From Bacteroidota bacterium (lineage in GTDB: Bacteria; Bacteroidota; Bacteroidia; Chitinophagales; Chitinophagaceae): a stretch of 64,000 bases of DNA. Below are positions 44,205 to 52,121 of the stretch, in pieces. Both the position numbers and the translations under genes were made by a program. Under the pieces are notes generated by a model. That model did no database searches, was not told where the DNA came from, and was given only the letters and a program-made list of their open reading frames with translations. The stretch's first letter is position 1; every line of letters starts with the position of its first letter. The DNA lies in NCBI GenBank assembly GCA_013287475.1, contig JABDDT010000002.1:24808-88807 (forward strand). Reading direction: 5' to 3'.

Positions 44205-45068
44205 ATGAAACAATCCTTCCTTGTATTAATCATATTCACTGCGGTCAGTTCATGCTCTTATTTTAAGGCTTCCAACAAGGGTGTGCCGAACAATTTTAAT
44301 AAGATCATGAAGAGCACGGATTATACTTTTAAGCTTCAGATGGCTGAAAAGTATTATCTGAACAAGGATTATAATCATGCCCAGATGCTCTACGACGACC
44401 TCTACAGGGTGATGAAGGGATCTGAGCATTTTGAAGATATCTGGTATAAATACGCCTATTGCGCCTATTATCTGAAAGACTATATCAACGCCGAAAACCT
44501 GTTTAAAGGATTTGTCGAAGCTTTTCCGAACAGCCCCAAGTCCGACGAAATGGATTATATGCGTGCCTATTGTTTCTGGATGCAATCTCCCAAATACCAG
44601 CTGGATCAGACCAATACCACCAAGACCATTGGTTTCATGCAGGCATTCATTGCCCAGCATCCAAATTCCGACAAAGTGAAGGAAGCTAATGTGATCATTG
44701 ATAAATGCCGGGCTAAACTGGAAGAAAAGGATTTCGAAGCTGCCAAACTCTATTTTAACCTTCGCGAAACGAACTTAGCCTATTTGAAAGCTGCTTCCCT
44801 CACTTTCAACACTTTAATGAATACTTATCCGGATTCACAGTTCAGTGATGAATATAAGTTGTATATTATCAAATCGGATTACCTGTATGCCATCCAGAGC
44901 ATGGAAGAAAAGAAGAAGACCCGGCTGGAACAGGTGGTGACCGATTGCAACGATTTTAATGACCGTTTTCCTGAAAGCAAACTGAAAAAAGAAGCCCAGT
45001 CCTATCTGGATCTCGCCAATACCACACTTAAAAAAATGAATAATGAGCAAACTAAGAAGACAGGTTAG
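44205..45068 (+). CDS. bamD: Outer-membrane assembly lipoprotein BamD
   Basis: This 287-residue TPR lipoprotein of the BAM complex inserts beta-barrels into the outer membrane. The lipobox VSSC lies near residues 14-17. TPR-like helices follow: AEKYYLNKDYNHAQMLYDDL, YKYAYCAYYLKDYINAENLF and later repeats. It is the first gene of the bamD-rpoZ-coaBC-DUF4835-DUF4296 cluster, an arrangement typical for Bacteroidota. Its 3' end overlaps rpoZ by 26 bp. Confidence 0.92.
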   Translation: MKQSFLVLIIFTAVSSCSYFKASNKGVPNNFNKIMKSTDYTFKLQMAEKYYLNKDYNHAQMLYDDLYRVMKGSEHFEDIWYKYAYCAYYLKDYINAENLFKGFVEAFPNSPKSDEMDYMRAYCFWMQSPKYQLDQTNTTKTIGFMQAFIAQHPNSDKVKEANVIIDKCRAKLEEKDFEAAKLYFNLRETNLAYLKAASLTFNTLMNTYPDSQFSDEYKLYIIKSDYLYAIQSMEEKKKTRLEQVVTDCNDFNDRFPESKLKKEAQSYLDLANTTLKKMNNEQTKKTG

Positions 45069-45384
45069 TACGCATATTGCCAATGTGGCTGAAACGAAAA
45101 ATCTGACGGATCTGAAGAATAAGACCGGCAATCTGTATGAATCCATTGCCATCATCGCAAAAAGGGCCAACCAGATCAATATTACCATGAAGGAAGAACT
45201 CCACAGCAAGCTGGAAGAGTTCGCTACACATACTGACAGCCTGGAAGAAATTCATGAGAACAAGGAGCAGATCGAAATTTCCAAAGCTTATGAAAGAATG
45301 CCCAACGCTGCATTGCTCGCTACGCAGGAATTCATGGAAGACAAGATCTATTACCGCAAGAACGAAGACGATCTCTTCAGCTAG
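45043..45384 (+). CDS. rpoZ: RNA polymerase omega subunit (Bacteroidota type)
   Basis: This 113-residue protein shows the omega core: LYESIAIIAKRANQIN, which corresponds to the helix bearing the conserved R-A-N residues, and a C-terminal AYERMPNAALLATQEFMEDKI typical of Bacteroidota. It helps assemble the polymerase beta' subunit. It begins inside bamD (26-bp overlap), which suggests translational coupling. Position between bamD and coaBC supports the call. Confidence 0.85.
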   Translation: MSKLRRQVSTHIANVAETKNLTDLKNKTGNLYESIAIIAKRANQINITMKEELHSKLEEFATHTDSLEEIHENKEQIEISKAYERMPNAALLATQEFMEDKIYYRKNEDDLFS

Positions 45385-45399
45385 GATTTAATTGAATCT

Positions 45400-46590
45400 A
45401 TGGTGGAAGGAAAGAAAATACTGTTGGGTATCTGCGGCAGCATTGCTGCCTACAAATCCATCTTTCTGACCAGGCTTTTTATTAAAGCAGGCGCCGAAGT
45501 AAAAGTGGTGATGACGCCTTCTGCCAAAGATTTCGTTACTCCCTTGTCCATTTCCACCATTTCAAAAAATGAAGTGCTGAGCGATCTGTTCGGCAACGAT
45601 ACCTGGAATAATCATGTTCAACTTGGCCGTTGGGCCGATGTTATGCTGATCGCTCCGCTCAGCTGTAATACCCTCGCCAAAATGGCGAACGGAATTTGCG
45701 ATAATCTTTTACTCGCTACTTATCTGTCTGCAACTTGTCCCGTGGTTGTTGCACCTGCCATGGACGAAGACATGTGGCTTCACCCGGCAACGGCTGCCAA
45801 TCTGGAAAAACTGAACTCATTCGGAAACCGGGTTATACCGGTTGAAAAAGGAGAACTGGCCAGCGGACTATACGGTGATGGCCGGATGACCGAACCAGAG
45901 CAGATCATGTCTTTCCTTGATAGGAATTTTTTTTTTAGCGAAAGTTTAAAAGGGAAAAAAGCCCTGGTCACTGCGGGTCCGACGCATGAACCTTTTGATC
46001 CCGTTCGTTATATCAGTAACCAGTCCACCGGAAAAATGGGTATCGCCATCGCCCGTGAACTCGCGCAGAGAGGCGCTGAAGTGGAAGTGGTACTCGGTCC
46101 TTCTTCCATCGAAATCAATGATACCCGCATTCATGTTACCCGCGTTCAGAGCGCAGAAGAAATGTATAATGCCTGTCTTGCTATATTCCCTTCCACCCGC
46201 ATTGCGGTGATGTCGGCAGCCGTTTCAGACTATACACCGGTTTCTTTTTCAAAAGAAAAAATAAAAAAGAATTCTGAAACGTTCACTCTGGAATTGTCGA
46301 GAACAAAAGATATTCTTCTGACCCTCGGAGAGAAAAAGAAAGCCGGGCAGATACTCGTTGGATTTGCACTCGAGAATAAAGATGAAGTGCTGTATGCGAA
46401 AAATAAATTGAAATCCAAGAATGCGGATATGATCGTGCTGAATTCTTTAAATGATGCGGGTGCAGGGTTTGGCTATGACACCAACCAGGTTACCATCTTT
46501 GAAAAAGACGGTACGGAAATTCCATACGGACAAAAAGCAAAACAGCTGGTAGCCCGCGATATTGTTGACCGTATTATAAAACTCCTGTGA
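45400..46590 (+). CDS. coaBC: Bifunctional phosphopantothenoylcysteine decarboxylase/synthetase
   Basis: This 396-residue enzyme makes phosphopantothenoylcysteine from phosphopantothenate and then decarboxylates it, two steps of coenzyme A synthesis. The N-terminal flavoprotein CoaC half has LLGICGSIAAYKS, the catalytic region NNHVQLGRWADVMLIAPLS, and PAMDEDMW. The CoaB half begins near KKALVTAGPTHEP and contains NQSTGKMG and KKNSETFTLEL. Stop and next start overlap (TGATG). Confidence 0.95.
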   Translation: MVEGKKILLGICGSIAAYKSIFLTRLFIKAGAEVKVVMTPSAKDFVTPLSISTISKNEVLSDLFGNDTWNNHVQLGRWADVMLIAPLSCNTLAKMANGICDNLLLATYLSATCPVVVAPAMDEDMWLHPATAANLEKLNSFGNRVIPVEKGELASGLYGDGRMTEPEQIMSFLDRNFFFSESLKGKKALVTAGPTHEPFDPVRYISNQSTGKMGIAIARELAQRGAEVEVVLGPSSIEINDTRIHVTRVQSAEEMYNACLAIFPSTRIAVMSAAVSDYTPVSFSKEKIKKNSETFTLELSRTKDILLTLGEKKKAGQILVGFALENKDEVLYAKNKLKSKNADMIVLNSLNDAGAGFGYDTNQVTIFEKDGTEIPYGQKAKQLVARDIVDRIIKLL

Positions 46591-47513
46591 TGCGTGTAAA
46601 AATCCTTATCCTGCTTTCTTTTATCCTGCTTCATTTGCAACCTGCCCGGAGCCAGGAATTCCAGGCCAATGTAACGGTGCTGTCTAACCGAATAAGCACT
46701 ACCGTCAACAAACAGATATTTCAGACATTGCAGTCTGCCCTTTATGATTTCCTGAACGGAAGGAAATGGACCAATGTCGCTTTTAATAACAACGAAAAAA
46801 TACAGTGTAATTTTTTAGTAAACCTCAGTGCGGCGACGGATAACAACACCTATGCCGCGTCATTGACGATTCAAACGGGGCGGCCGATTTTCAATACTTC
46901 CTACCAGAGTCCGCTGATGAACTATATGGATGATAATTTTGCATTCAAATATGTTCAGTATCAGACGCTCGACTTCAATGAGAACCGCGTAGGCGGCACG
47001 GATCCGCTGACAGCAAACCTGACGGCGGTGATTGCCTATTATGCCTATATCATCCTGGGATTGAACTTCGATTCATACGGACTCAGAGGCGGCGACCCAT
47101 ATTTTCAGCAGGCGCAGAATATTGTAAACAATGCGCCGGAAGCCAGTTCACTCAGCGGATGGAAGCCCTTCGATGGATTGAGGAACCGTTACTGGCTCGT
47201 GGAAAATCTTACCAATCCAAAATACAATCCCATCCACGATGCGATGTATAATTATTACAGGCAGGGACTGGACCAGATGTTCGACCATGAATCAGACGCA
47301 AGGTTTGCCGTGATGAGTACGCTCACCACCATGAACAGTATCAACAACGAATTCCCCAACATCATGTTCATGCAGTTTTTCTTCCAGGGAAAAGGAGCGG
47401 AGATCGGGAATGTATTTAAACATGGAACGCCGGATGAAAAAAGCCGGGCACTCGATATTCTTTCAAGGATCGATATTTCGAATCTGAACCAGTATAAACA
47501 GGACCTGCAGTGA
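46590..47513 (+). CDS. DUF4835 family protein
   Basis: The protein has 307 residues from ATG 46590; the GTG one codon earlier is not needed. An N-terminal signal peptide (about 1-20, ending ARSQ) predicts export. The rest matches the DUF4835 family that follows coaBC in Bacteroidota: EFQANVTVLSNRI, AVIAYYAYIILGLNFDSYG and RNRYWLVENLTNP. The function is not established; conservation next to bamD suggests an envelope role. The start overlaps the coaBC stop and its end overlaps the next gene by 4 bp. Confidence 0.85.
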   Translation: MRVKILILLSFILLHLQPARSQEFQANVTVLSNRISTTVNKQIFQTLQSALYDFLNGRKWTNVAFNNNEKIQCNFLVNLSAATDNNTYAASLTIQTGRPIFNTSYQSPLMNYMDDNFAFKYVQYQTLDFNENRVGGTDPLTANLTAVIAYYAYIILGLNFDSYGLRGGDPYFQQAQNIVNNAPEASSLSGWKPFDGLRNRYWLVENLTNPKYNPIHDAMYNYYRQGLDQMFDHESDARFAVMSTLTTMNSINNEFPNIMFMQFFFQGKGAEIGNVFKHGTPDEKSRALDILSRIDISNLNQYKQDLQ

Positions 47514-47896
47514 AGCATCTGATCATTTTTTATATTGTCGCCAGCCTGGCCGCCTGTACCGACCGGTCGAGTATTCCAAATAATATTATTCCGCCTGATT
47601 CCATGCAAAAAATCCTGAAGGATATAATTATTGCAGACGCGTACTCGGATCAATATATATCCAAAGATACCCTGCAACGCGATAAAAGAAAAGCCAACGA
47701 TGAGCTGATGGAGCGCGTTTTTAAATTGCATAAAATAACCCGGGAAGAATTTAAGGAAAGTCTTAGTTTTTATGAATCCAGGCCGGACCTGAATAAGATG
47801 ATCTTCGACAGTCTCGCTGCCTATGCCAATCAGCACAGATCGGAATTGTATGCGCCGAAACCTGCCGCGAGGCCTGGTCGCGTTATATTAAAATGA
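47510..47896 (+). CDS. DUF4296 family lipoprotein
   Basis: This 128-residue protein starts with GTG at 47510, in GTGA overlap with the previous stop. A lipobox SLAAC (11-15) predicts a lipoprotein. The DUF4296 helical segment covers about 30-105 (MQKILKDIIIADAYSDQY, FKESLSFYESRPDLNKMIFDSL). Its role is unknown. In related genomes it belongs to the same conserved cluster, possibly with roles in outer-membrane assembly. Confidence 0.8.
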   Translation: MKHLIIFYIVASLAACTDRSSIPNNIIPPDSMQKILKDIIIADAYSDQYISKDTLQRDKRKANDELMERVFKLHKITREEFKESLSFYESRPDLNKMIFDSLAAYANQHRSELYAPKPAARPGRVILK

Positions 47897-47919
47897 GCCG
47901 CCTTTCATAACTTCATACA

Positions 47920-48618
47920 ATGAATAAAGTATTCCAAAACGCCCTGGATGCTGTTAAAGATATTCCGGATGGCGCAGCCATCATGCTGGGCGGATTTGGT
48001 TTATGCGGTATTCCTGAAAATAGTATCGCAGCCCTCGTACAGACGGGTGTAAAAAATCTTACCTGTATTTCCAATAATGCCGGCGTGGATGATTTCGGAC
48101 TTGGATTTTTACTGAAAACGAGACAGATCAAAAAAATGATCAGTTCCTATGTGGGAGAGAACGCAGAATTCGAGCGGCAGTTATTACATGGTGAACTGGA
48201 AGTAGACCTGGTTCCACAGGGCACACTTGCTACGAGAATTCAGATGGCCGCCATGGGCATCCCCGCTTTTTTTACGCCCGCAGGGTATGGTACTGAAATC
48301 GCTGCAGGAAAAGAAATCAGGGAATTCAATCATAAAATGCATCTGATGGAACTCGCATTGCACGCGGACTATGCCATCGTGAAAGCCTGGAAGGGAGACC
48401 GTGCCGGTAACCTGGTATTCAGAAAAACGACCAGGAATTTTTCAACCTCCATGGCCAAAGCAGGAGATATTACTATTGCAGAAGTGGAGGAACTGGTAGA
48501 GCCCGGCGCACTGGATCCCGATCATATTCACGTGGCAGGTATTTATGTGCATCGCATTTTTCAGGGAAAGAACTATGAAAAACGAATTGAGAAACGAACG
48601 ATACGATATGAGATATGA
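47920..48618 (+). CDS. 3-oxoacid CoA-transferase subunit A
   Basis: This 232-residue alpha subunit of a class I CoA-transferase (SCOT/AtoD type) moves CoA between succinate and acetoacetate or a similar acid. [16 protein letters not shown] carries the CoA-binding motif, and [16 protein letters not shown] and [24 protein letters not shown] are family blocks. Its last codons (CGA TAT GAG ATA TGA) are the first words of a heptamer repeat, so the natural C-terminus may have been altered. The partner subunit is 960 bp downstream. Confidence 0.92.
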   Translation: MNKVFQNALDAVKDIPDGAAIMLGGFGLCGIPENSIAALVQTGVKNLTCISNNAGVDDFGLGFLLKTRQIKKMISSYVGENAEFERQLLHGELEVDLVPQGTLATRIQMAAMGIPAFFTPAGYGTEIAAGKEIREFNHKMHLMELALHADYAIVKAWKGDRAGNLVFRKTTRNFSTSMAKAGDITIAEVEELVEPGALDPDHIHVAGIYVHRIFQGKNYEKRIEKRTIRYEI

Positions 48619-48796
48619 GTTATGAGATATGGGATATAAGATATGGGTTATGAGATTTTTTAGTTGTGGGTGATTGGAAATGGATTCTGCGTTGTAATTA
48701 AATTAATGTCCCCCAACGCATATCCCATATCTCATATCTCATATCTTATATCCCATATCTCATAACTCATATCTCATATCTTATAACCCATAACTA
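48603..48796. repeat. Long inverted heptamer element, CATATCC type
   Basis: The left arm 48603-48655 and the reverse complement of the right arm 48719-48796 share the same order of words over about 50 nt (GATATGA, GATATGA, GTTATGA, GATATGG, GATATAA, GATATG and so on) around a 63-bp spacer. It overlaps the end of the subunit A gene and ends 6 bp before the next start. Confidence 0.9.
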
Positions 48797-48802
48797 AATA
48801 AC

Positions 48803-49534
48803 GTGTTTATTTCTGCTAATCAGTTCGAACGTGAAATGGGTGTGAACAAAACGATCGGCAAATTTTTTGTGGATCGTAAGCCTCCGGAAAATAATAGTTT
48901 CTGGAAGAAAAGACTTTTGTATATCTCATTCGGAAATGGTTTCGTTTCCATTCCCGTTTACTATGATATTCTTTTCAGAATAGGGATTTCGCTGGAAATT
49001 TTATTGAATGAAGAACACATTCTTTTCATGGAACAACTCATGCACAACGCGATACTCCATGAAAAAAGAGAAATCAGTTTACAGGAAGAACTGAATGCCA
49101 TTCGCGCATTACTGAAGGGAAGAGTTAAAAATGAAGCATATTACGAATCACTGAATCTTTATCTCGATCAGCCTGTACTGAAAACCATGGGTCCTTTCGG
49201 ACTGCCATTTCCTTCCCTGAACCGTGCGGATGTTTTTTTATATATACTCTGTGACCTGCCACTGAGTGAAATGCAATGGCAAAAAGCCATCCGCTACTGG
49301 TATGCGCTGCATCCGACTTACCTGATCATGGATGATGTGCGTGACTATGCGAAAGATAAAGAAGATGGGGAAGAAAATGTGGTGATTGAACTGGGAGAAG
49401 GAACGGAAGGATTTGAAAAAACACTGGAACTCTATCGCGGGAATTGTGAAACCATTCAGGAGATCAATCCCCTCCTCGCGCAGTTCCTTGTAAACAGTGA
49501 GGAAGACTTAATGGTATTTGTTCCCGGTCAATAG
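48803..49534 (+). CDS. Uncharacterised helical protein between the two CoA-transferase genes
   Basis: The family is not recognised. The frame gives 243 residues from GTG 48803; ATG 48836 would remove 11. It is soluble and helical in pattern, with an acidic cluster LIMDDVRDYAKDKEDGEEN near 175-195 that resembles the Asp-rich second motif of class I isoprenoid-synthase folds; no first Asp-rich motif was found, so this is only a hint. It lies between two heptamer arrays and splits the CoA-transferase operon. Its final codons and stop are also repeat words. Confidence 0.7.
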   Translation: MFISANQFEREMGVNKTIGKFFVDRKPPENNSFWKKRLLYISFGNGFVSIPVYYDILFRIGISLEILLNEEHILFMEQLMHNAILHEKREISLQEELNAIRALLKGRVKNEAYYESLNLYLDQPVLKTMGPFGLPFPSLNRADVFLYILCDLPLSEMQWQKAIRYWYALHPTYLIMDDVRDYAKDKEDGEENVVIELGEGTEGFEKTLELYRGNCETIQEINPLLAQFLVNSEEDLMVFVPGQ

Positions 49535-49572
49535 TCATCGGCCAACTGCCAACCGCCAACTGCCAACGATAA
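49525..49572. repeat. Heptamer array, CCAACTG/GTCAATA type
   Basis: Words CGGTCAA, TAGTCAT, CGGCCAA, CTGCCAA, CCGCCAA, CTGCCAA, CGATAAA lie in phase. The upstream gene's last codons and TAG stop are the first words, and the array ends 9 bp before the subunit B start. Confidence 0.8.
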
Positions 49573-49581
49573 ATAAACAAT

Positions 49582-50238
49582 ATGGCTCTGGATAAATTCG
49601 GTATAGCAAAAAGAATCGCACAGGAATTAAGAGACGGCATGTACGTCAACCTGGGCATCGGCATTCCAACATTGGTGGCCAATTATATTCCTGCCGGAAT
49701 TTCTATCATGATCCAGTCGGAGAATGGTATGCTGGGTATGGGGCCATATCCGGATGAAAAGGAACTGGATCCTGACCTGATCAACGCAGGAAAAGAGACC
49801 GTAACGATATTGCCCGGCGGTGCTTTTTTCGACAGTGCAGAAAGTTTTGGAATGATCCGCGCAGGCAAGGTGGATATGACCGTACTCGGCGCTATGGAAG
49901 TTTCTGAAAAAGGAGATATCGCCAACTGGAAAATCCCCGGTAAAATGGTAAAAGGAATGGGGGGAGCGATGGATCTGGTGGCGAGCGCAAGAAATATTAT
50001 TGTTGCCATGCAACATATCAATCCCAAAGGCGAATCCAAATTACTTCCTGCATGTACTTTACCACTCACAGGTGTTGGATGCGTGAAACGCATCGTGACA
50101 GAACTCGCCGTATTAGATATAACACCCGACGGATTTCTTTTGATAGAACAGGCGCCGGGTGTTTCTGTTGAAGAGATCAGATCTAAAACGCTGGGAAAAC
50201 TAACTGTTTCAAAAGACATCAAAACAATGATCTGCTGA
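49582..50238 (+). CDS. 3-oxoacid CoA-transferase subunit B
   Basis: This 218-residue beta subunit has the catalytic glutamate region [16 protein letters not shown] (Glu in SENG) and [45 protein letters not shown] is a family block. It works with the subunit A encoded at 47920 as a heterotetramer. In most genomes the two genes are adjacent; here a 243-codon gene and two repeat arrays separate them. Confidence 0.93.
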   Translation: MALDKFGIAKRIAQELRDGMYVNLGIGIPTLVANYIPAGISIMIQSENGMLGMGPYPDEKELDPDLINAGKETVTILPGGAFFDSAESFGMIRAGKVDMTVLGAMEVSEKGDIANWKIPGKMVKGMGGAMDLVASARNIIVAMQHINPKGESKLLPACTLPLTGVGCVKRIVTELAVLDITPDGFLLIEQAPGVSVEEIRSKTLGKLTVSKDIKTMIC

Positions 50239-50294
50239 ACCAGGACCAATGACAATATAACTGTTGTTGACCTTCATCAAGAAAATAAGAAGCC

Positions 50295-50310
50295 TAAGGG
50301 TTACCCCTTA
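50295..50310. promoter_or_regulatory. Inverted repeat TAAGGG-N4-CCCTTA upstream of a barrel protein gene
   Basis: Two perfect 6-bp arms are separated by TTAC, 138 bp before the OM barrel gene start. It belongs to the same motif group as the AAACCCTTAG sites and could be an operator or a weak terminator. Confidence 0.4.
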
Positions 50311-50448
50311 TTATCCTGATAATCAGCCTCAAATAAGTGTGGTTTTTATGAAATTTATTTATAAGTTGCGCGTTAATTGATTGTTAACAGGCAATTAAAC
50401 AACGAATTGACTGTTCGTTCTAACCCTTTTTAATTAAAACTATCAAAC

Positions 50449-51054
50449 ATGAAAAAGTTAGTAGTCTTTGCCATTTTTTGTTCAGTATTTTCTTCTCTCA
50501 GGGCCCAGCAAACGGCAAGTTTCGGAGTAAGCGCAGGTATCAATGTTGCGAATATGTCGTTCAGTTCATCCGGCGTATCCGCCAGTTTCAGTTCCCTTGT
50601 AGGTTTTAAAGGGTATGTTTTTTATGATGCGCCACTTGGTGGTAACTTTTCACTTCAGACTGAACTGGGATATGACGGAATGGGAACCATAATCACCGAT
50701 CCGAATTCTGGCAATAAACTTACTGAGGCAGTTAACTACCTGACCCTTTCCTTTCTGCCAAAATATAATGTACCACAAACTGGATTATCATTCTTTGCAG
50801 GTCCCTCTATTGGGTTTCTTTTAAATGCTAAATCCACTGAAGCCGGACAGAGCGCATCAGATACGGACAGCTATAATTCTCTTGATTTATTCGGCGTTGT
50901 TGGTGCAGAATATTTTTTACCTATGGGACTCGGAATTACCGCGCGTTATATGGGCGGACTGACCAATGTCGCCAAGGGTACAACGAGTGGTCAATCTGCA
51001 CACAATAGTGCATTCAGTTTTACACTTGCTTATAAATTCAATTCGGGTAAGTAG
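50449..51054 (+). CDS. Outer-membrane beta-barrel protein (porin-like)
   Basis: This 201-residue protein has a signal peptide (1-19, ending SLRAQ) and then alternating amphipathic strands typical of an eight-stranded barrel: SFGVSAGINVANMSF, FSLQTELGYDGMG, LTLSFLPKYNVPQTGLSFFAGPSIG, and GITARYMGGLTNVA to the terminal aromatic-rich strand FSFTLAYKFNSGK. Substrate unknown. A strong terminator follows and a CCCTTA inverted repeat lies upstream. Confidence 0.85.
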   Translation: MKKLVVFAIFCSVFSSLRAQQTASFGVSAGINVANMSFSSSGVSASFSSLVGFKGYVFYDAPLGGNFSLQTELGYDGMGTIITDPNSGNKLTEAVNYLTLSFLPKYNVPQTGLSFFAGPSIGFLLNAKSTEAGQSASDTDSYNSLDLFGVVGAEYFLPMGLGITARYMGGLTNVAKGTTSGQSAHNSAFSFTLAYKFNSGK

Positions 51055-51076
51055 AATATAGATCGTGATATATTTT

Positions 51077-51130
51077 CCGGATGGAGGGCAATTAATTATT
51101 AAATTGCCTGCCATCCGGATTTTATTTTAT
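51077..51130 (+). terminator. Terminator of the OM barrel gene
   Basis: CCGGATGG-GGCAATT pairs with AATTGCC-CCATCCGG around a short loop, followed by ATTTTATTTTATT. It is one of the longest hairpins in the window outside the repeats. Confidence 0.85.
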
Positions 51131-51159
51131 TATACTGTCTCATCAGTTAAATCATCTGT

Positions 51160-51996
51160 ATGAAATCATCCAAACAGATATTTTTTCTATTACTCCTGTT
51201 TCAGTTTTTATCAAAATTTGTTTTATGCCAAACGCAGAAAGTTGATTACGGAAATAATCCCGCAGCCGGCAAATATTATAGTGTTCGCGGAATAAAAATG
51301 TACACGGAAGTATATGGGGCGGGCAAACCTTTATTGCTGATCCACGGCAATGGAGGAAGCATGAAGGCATTTGCTGACAATATTCCTTATTTCTCCAAAA
51401 AATATAAAGTGATTACGGTTGATAGTCGCGCGCAGGGAAAAACGATTGACAATAACGATTCCCTGAGTTTTGAAATGATGGCTGATGATTTCGCGGCATT
51501 GCTCGATGCAATGCATATTGATTCAACCTATGTAATCGGCTGGAGCGATGGCGGCATCAATGCCCTGCTGCTGGCTTTGCGCCATCCGGATAAAGTGATC
51601 AGGCTGGCTTCCACGGGAGCCAATATGACGCCTGATTCCGGAGCGCTTACACCTTCCACATGGAAGGATGAACAGAAGCATTATGAAGCGGATAAAAATA
51701 AACCAAGGACTACACTGAAAGAAAAGAACGACTGGAAAATATTTATGCTCGACTGGCTGCAACCCAATGTGCCCCCGGAAAATTTGAGAGGAATAAAATG
51801 CCCTTCATTGATCATCATCGGCGATCACGATCTGATCACCATTGAGCATACAGCCGCGATTTATAGAAATATTCCGAAAGCTTATTTATGGATTGTACCC
51901 AATTCGGGTCATGCCACATTAAAGGAACACCGTGATGAGTTCGACAATCTGGTGAATAAATTCTTTACACAACCCTTCGAAAGATTTGATAAGTAA
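51160..51996 (+). CDS. Alpha/beta hydrolase (exported)
   Basis: This 278-residue protein has a signal peptide (about 7-23, ending KFVLC-QT). Oxyanion region LLIHGNGGS (59-67), nucleophile Ser129 in GWSDGG, acid Asp in IIIGDHDLIT and base His in NSGHATLKEH make a complete triad. It is probably an esterase-like hydrolase in the periplasm; the substrate is not inferable. It appears monocistronic, facing a convergent permease gene. Confidence 0.88.
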   Translation: MKSSKQIFFLLLLFQFLSKFVLCQTQKVDYGNNPAAGKYYSVRGIKMYTEVYGAGKPLLLIHGNGGSMKAFADNIPYFSKKYKVITVDSRAQGKTIDNNDSLSFEMMADDFAALLDAMHIDSTYVIGWSDGGINALLLALRHPDKVIRLASTGANMTPDSGALTPSTWKDEQKHYEADKNKPRTTLKEKNDWKIFMLDWLQPNVPPENLRGIKCPSLIIIGDHDLITIEHTAAIYRNIPKAYLWIVPNSGHATLKEHRDEFDNLVNKFFTQPFERFDK

Positions 51997-52077
51997 GTTC
52001 CGCTTCGCCTGCTGCTGCTTTATCATAATTGGGCTTAACCCACCTTCTCGCGCCTAGGTGGGATTCAATAGGAAAGT

Positions 52078-52121
52078 CCGTCAACGGTCAACTGTCAACG
52101 GTCATCGGCAAACCTCACTCC
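52078..52121. repeat. Heptamer array, GGTCAAC type
   Basis: Words CCGTCAA, CGGTCAA, CTGTCAA, CGGTCAT, CGGCAAA, CCTCACT run into the TGA stop of the permease gene (52115-52117), much like the array at 10328-10376 at the end of its paralogue. Confidence 0.75.

Noticed and set aside
52038..52062. CCCACCT/AGGTGGG hairpin as terminator of the alpha/beta hydrolase gene
   Set aside because: The stem is clear but no T-run follows on either strand, so it is left unassigned.
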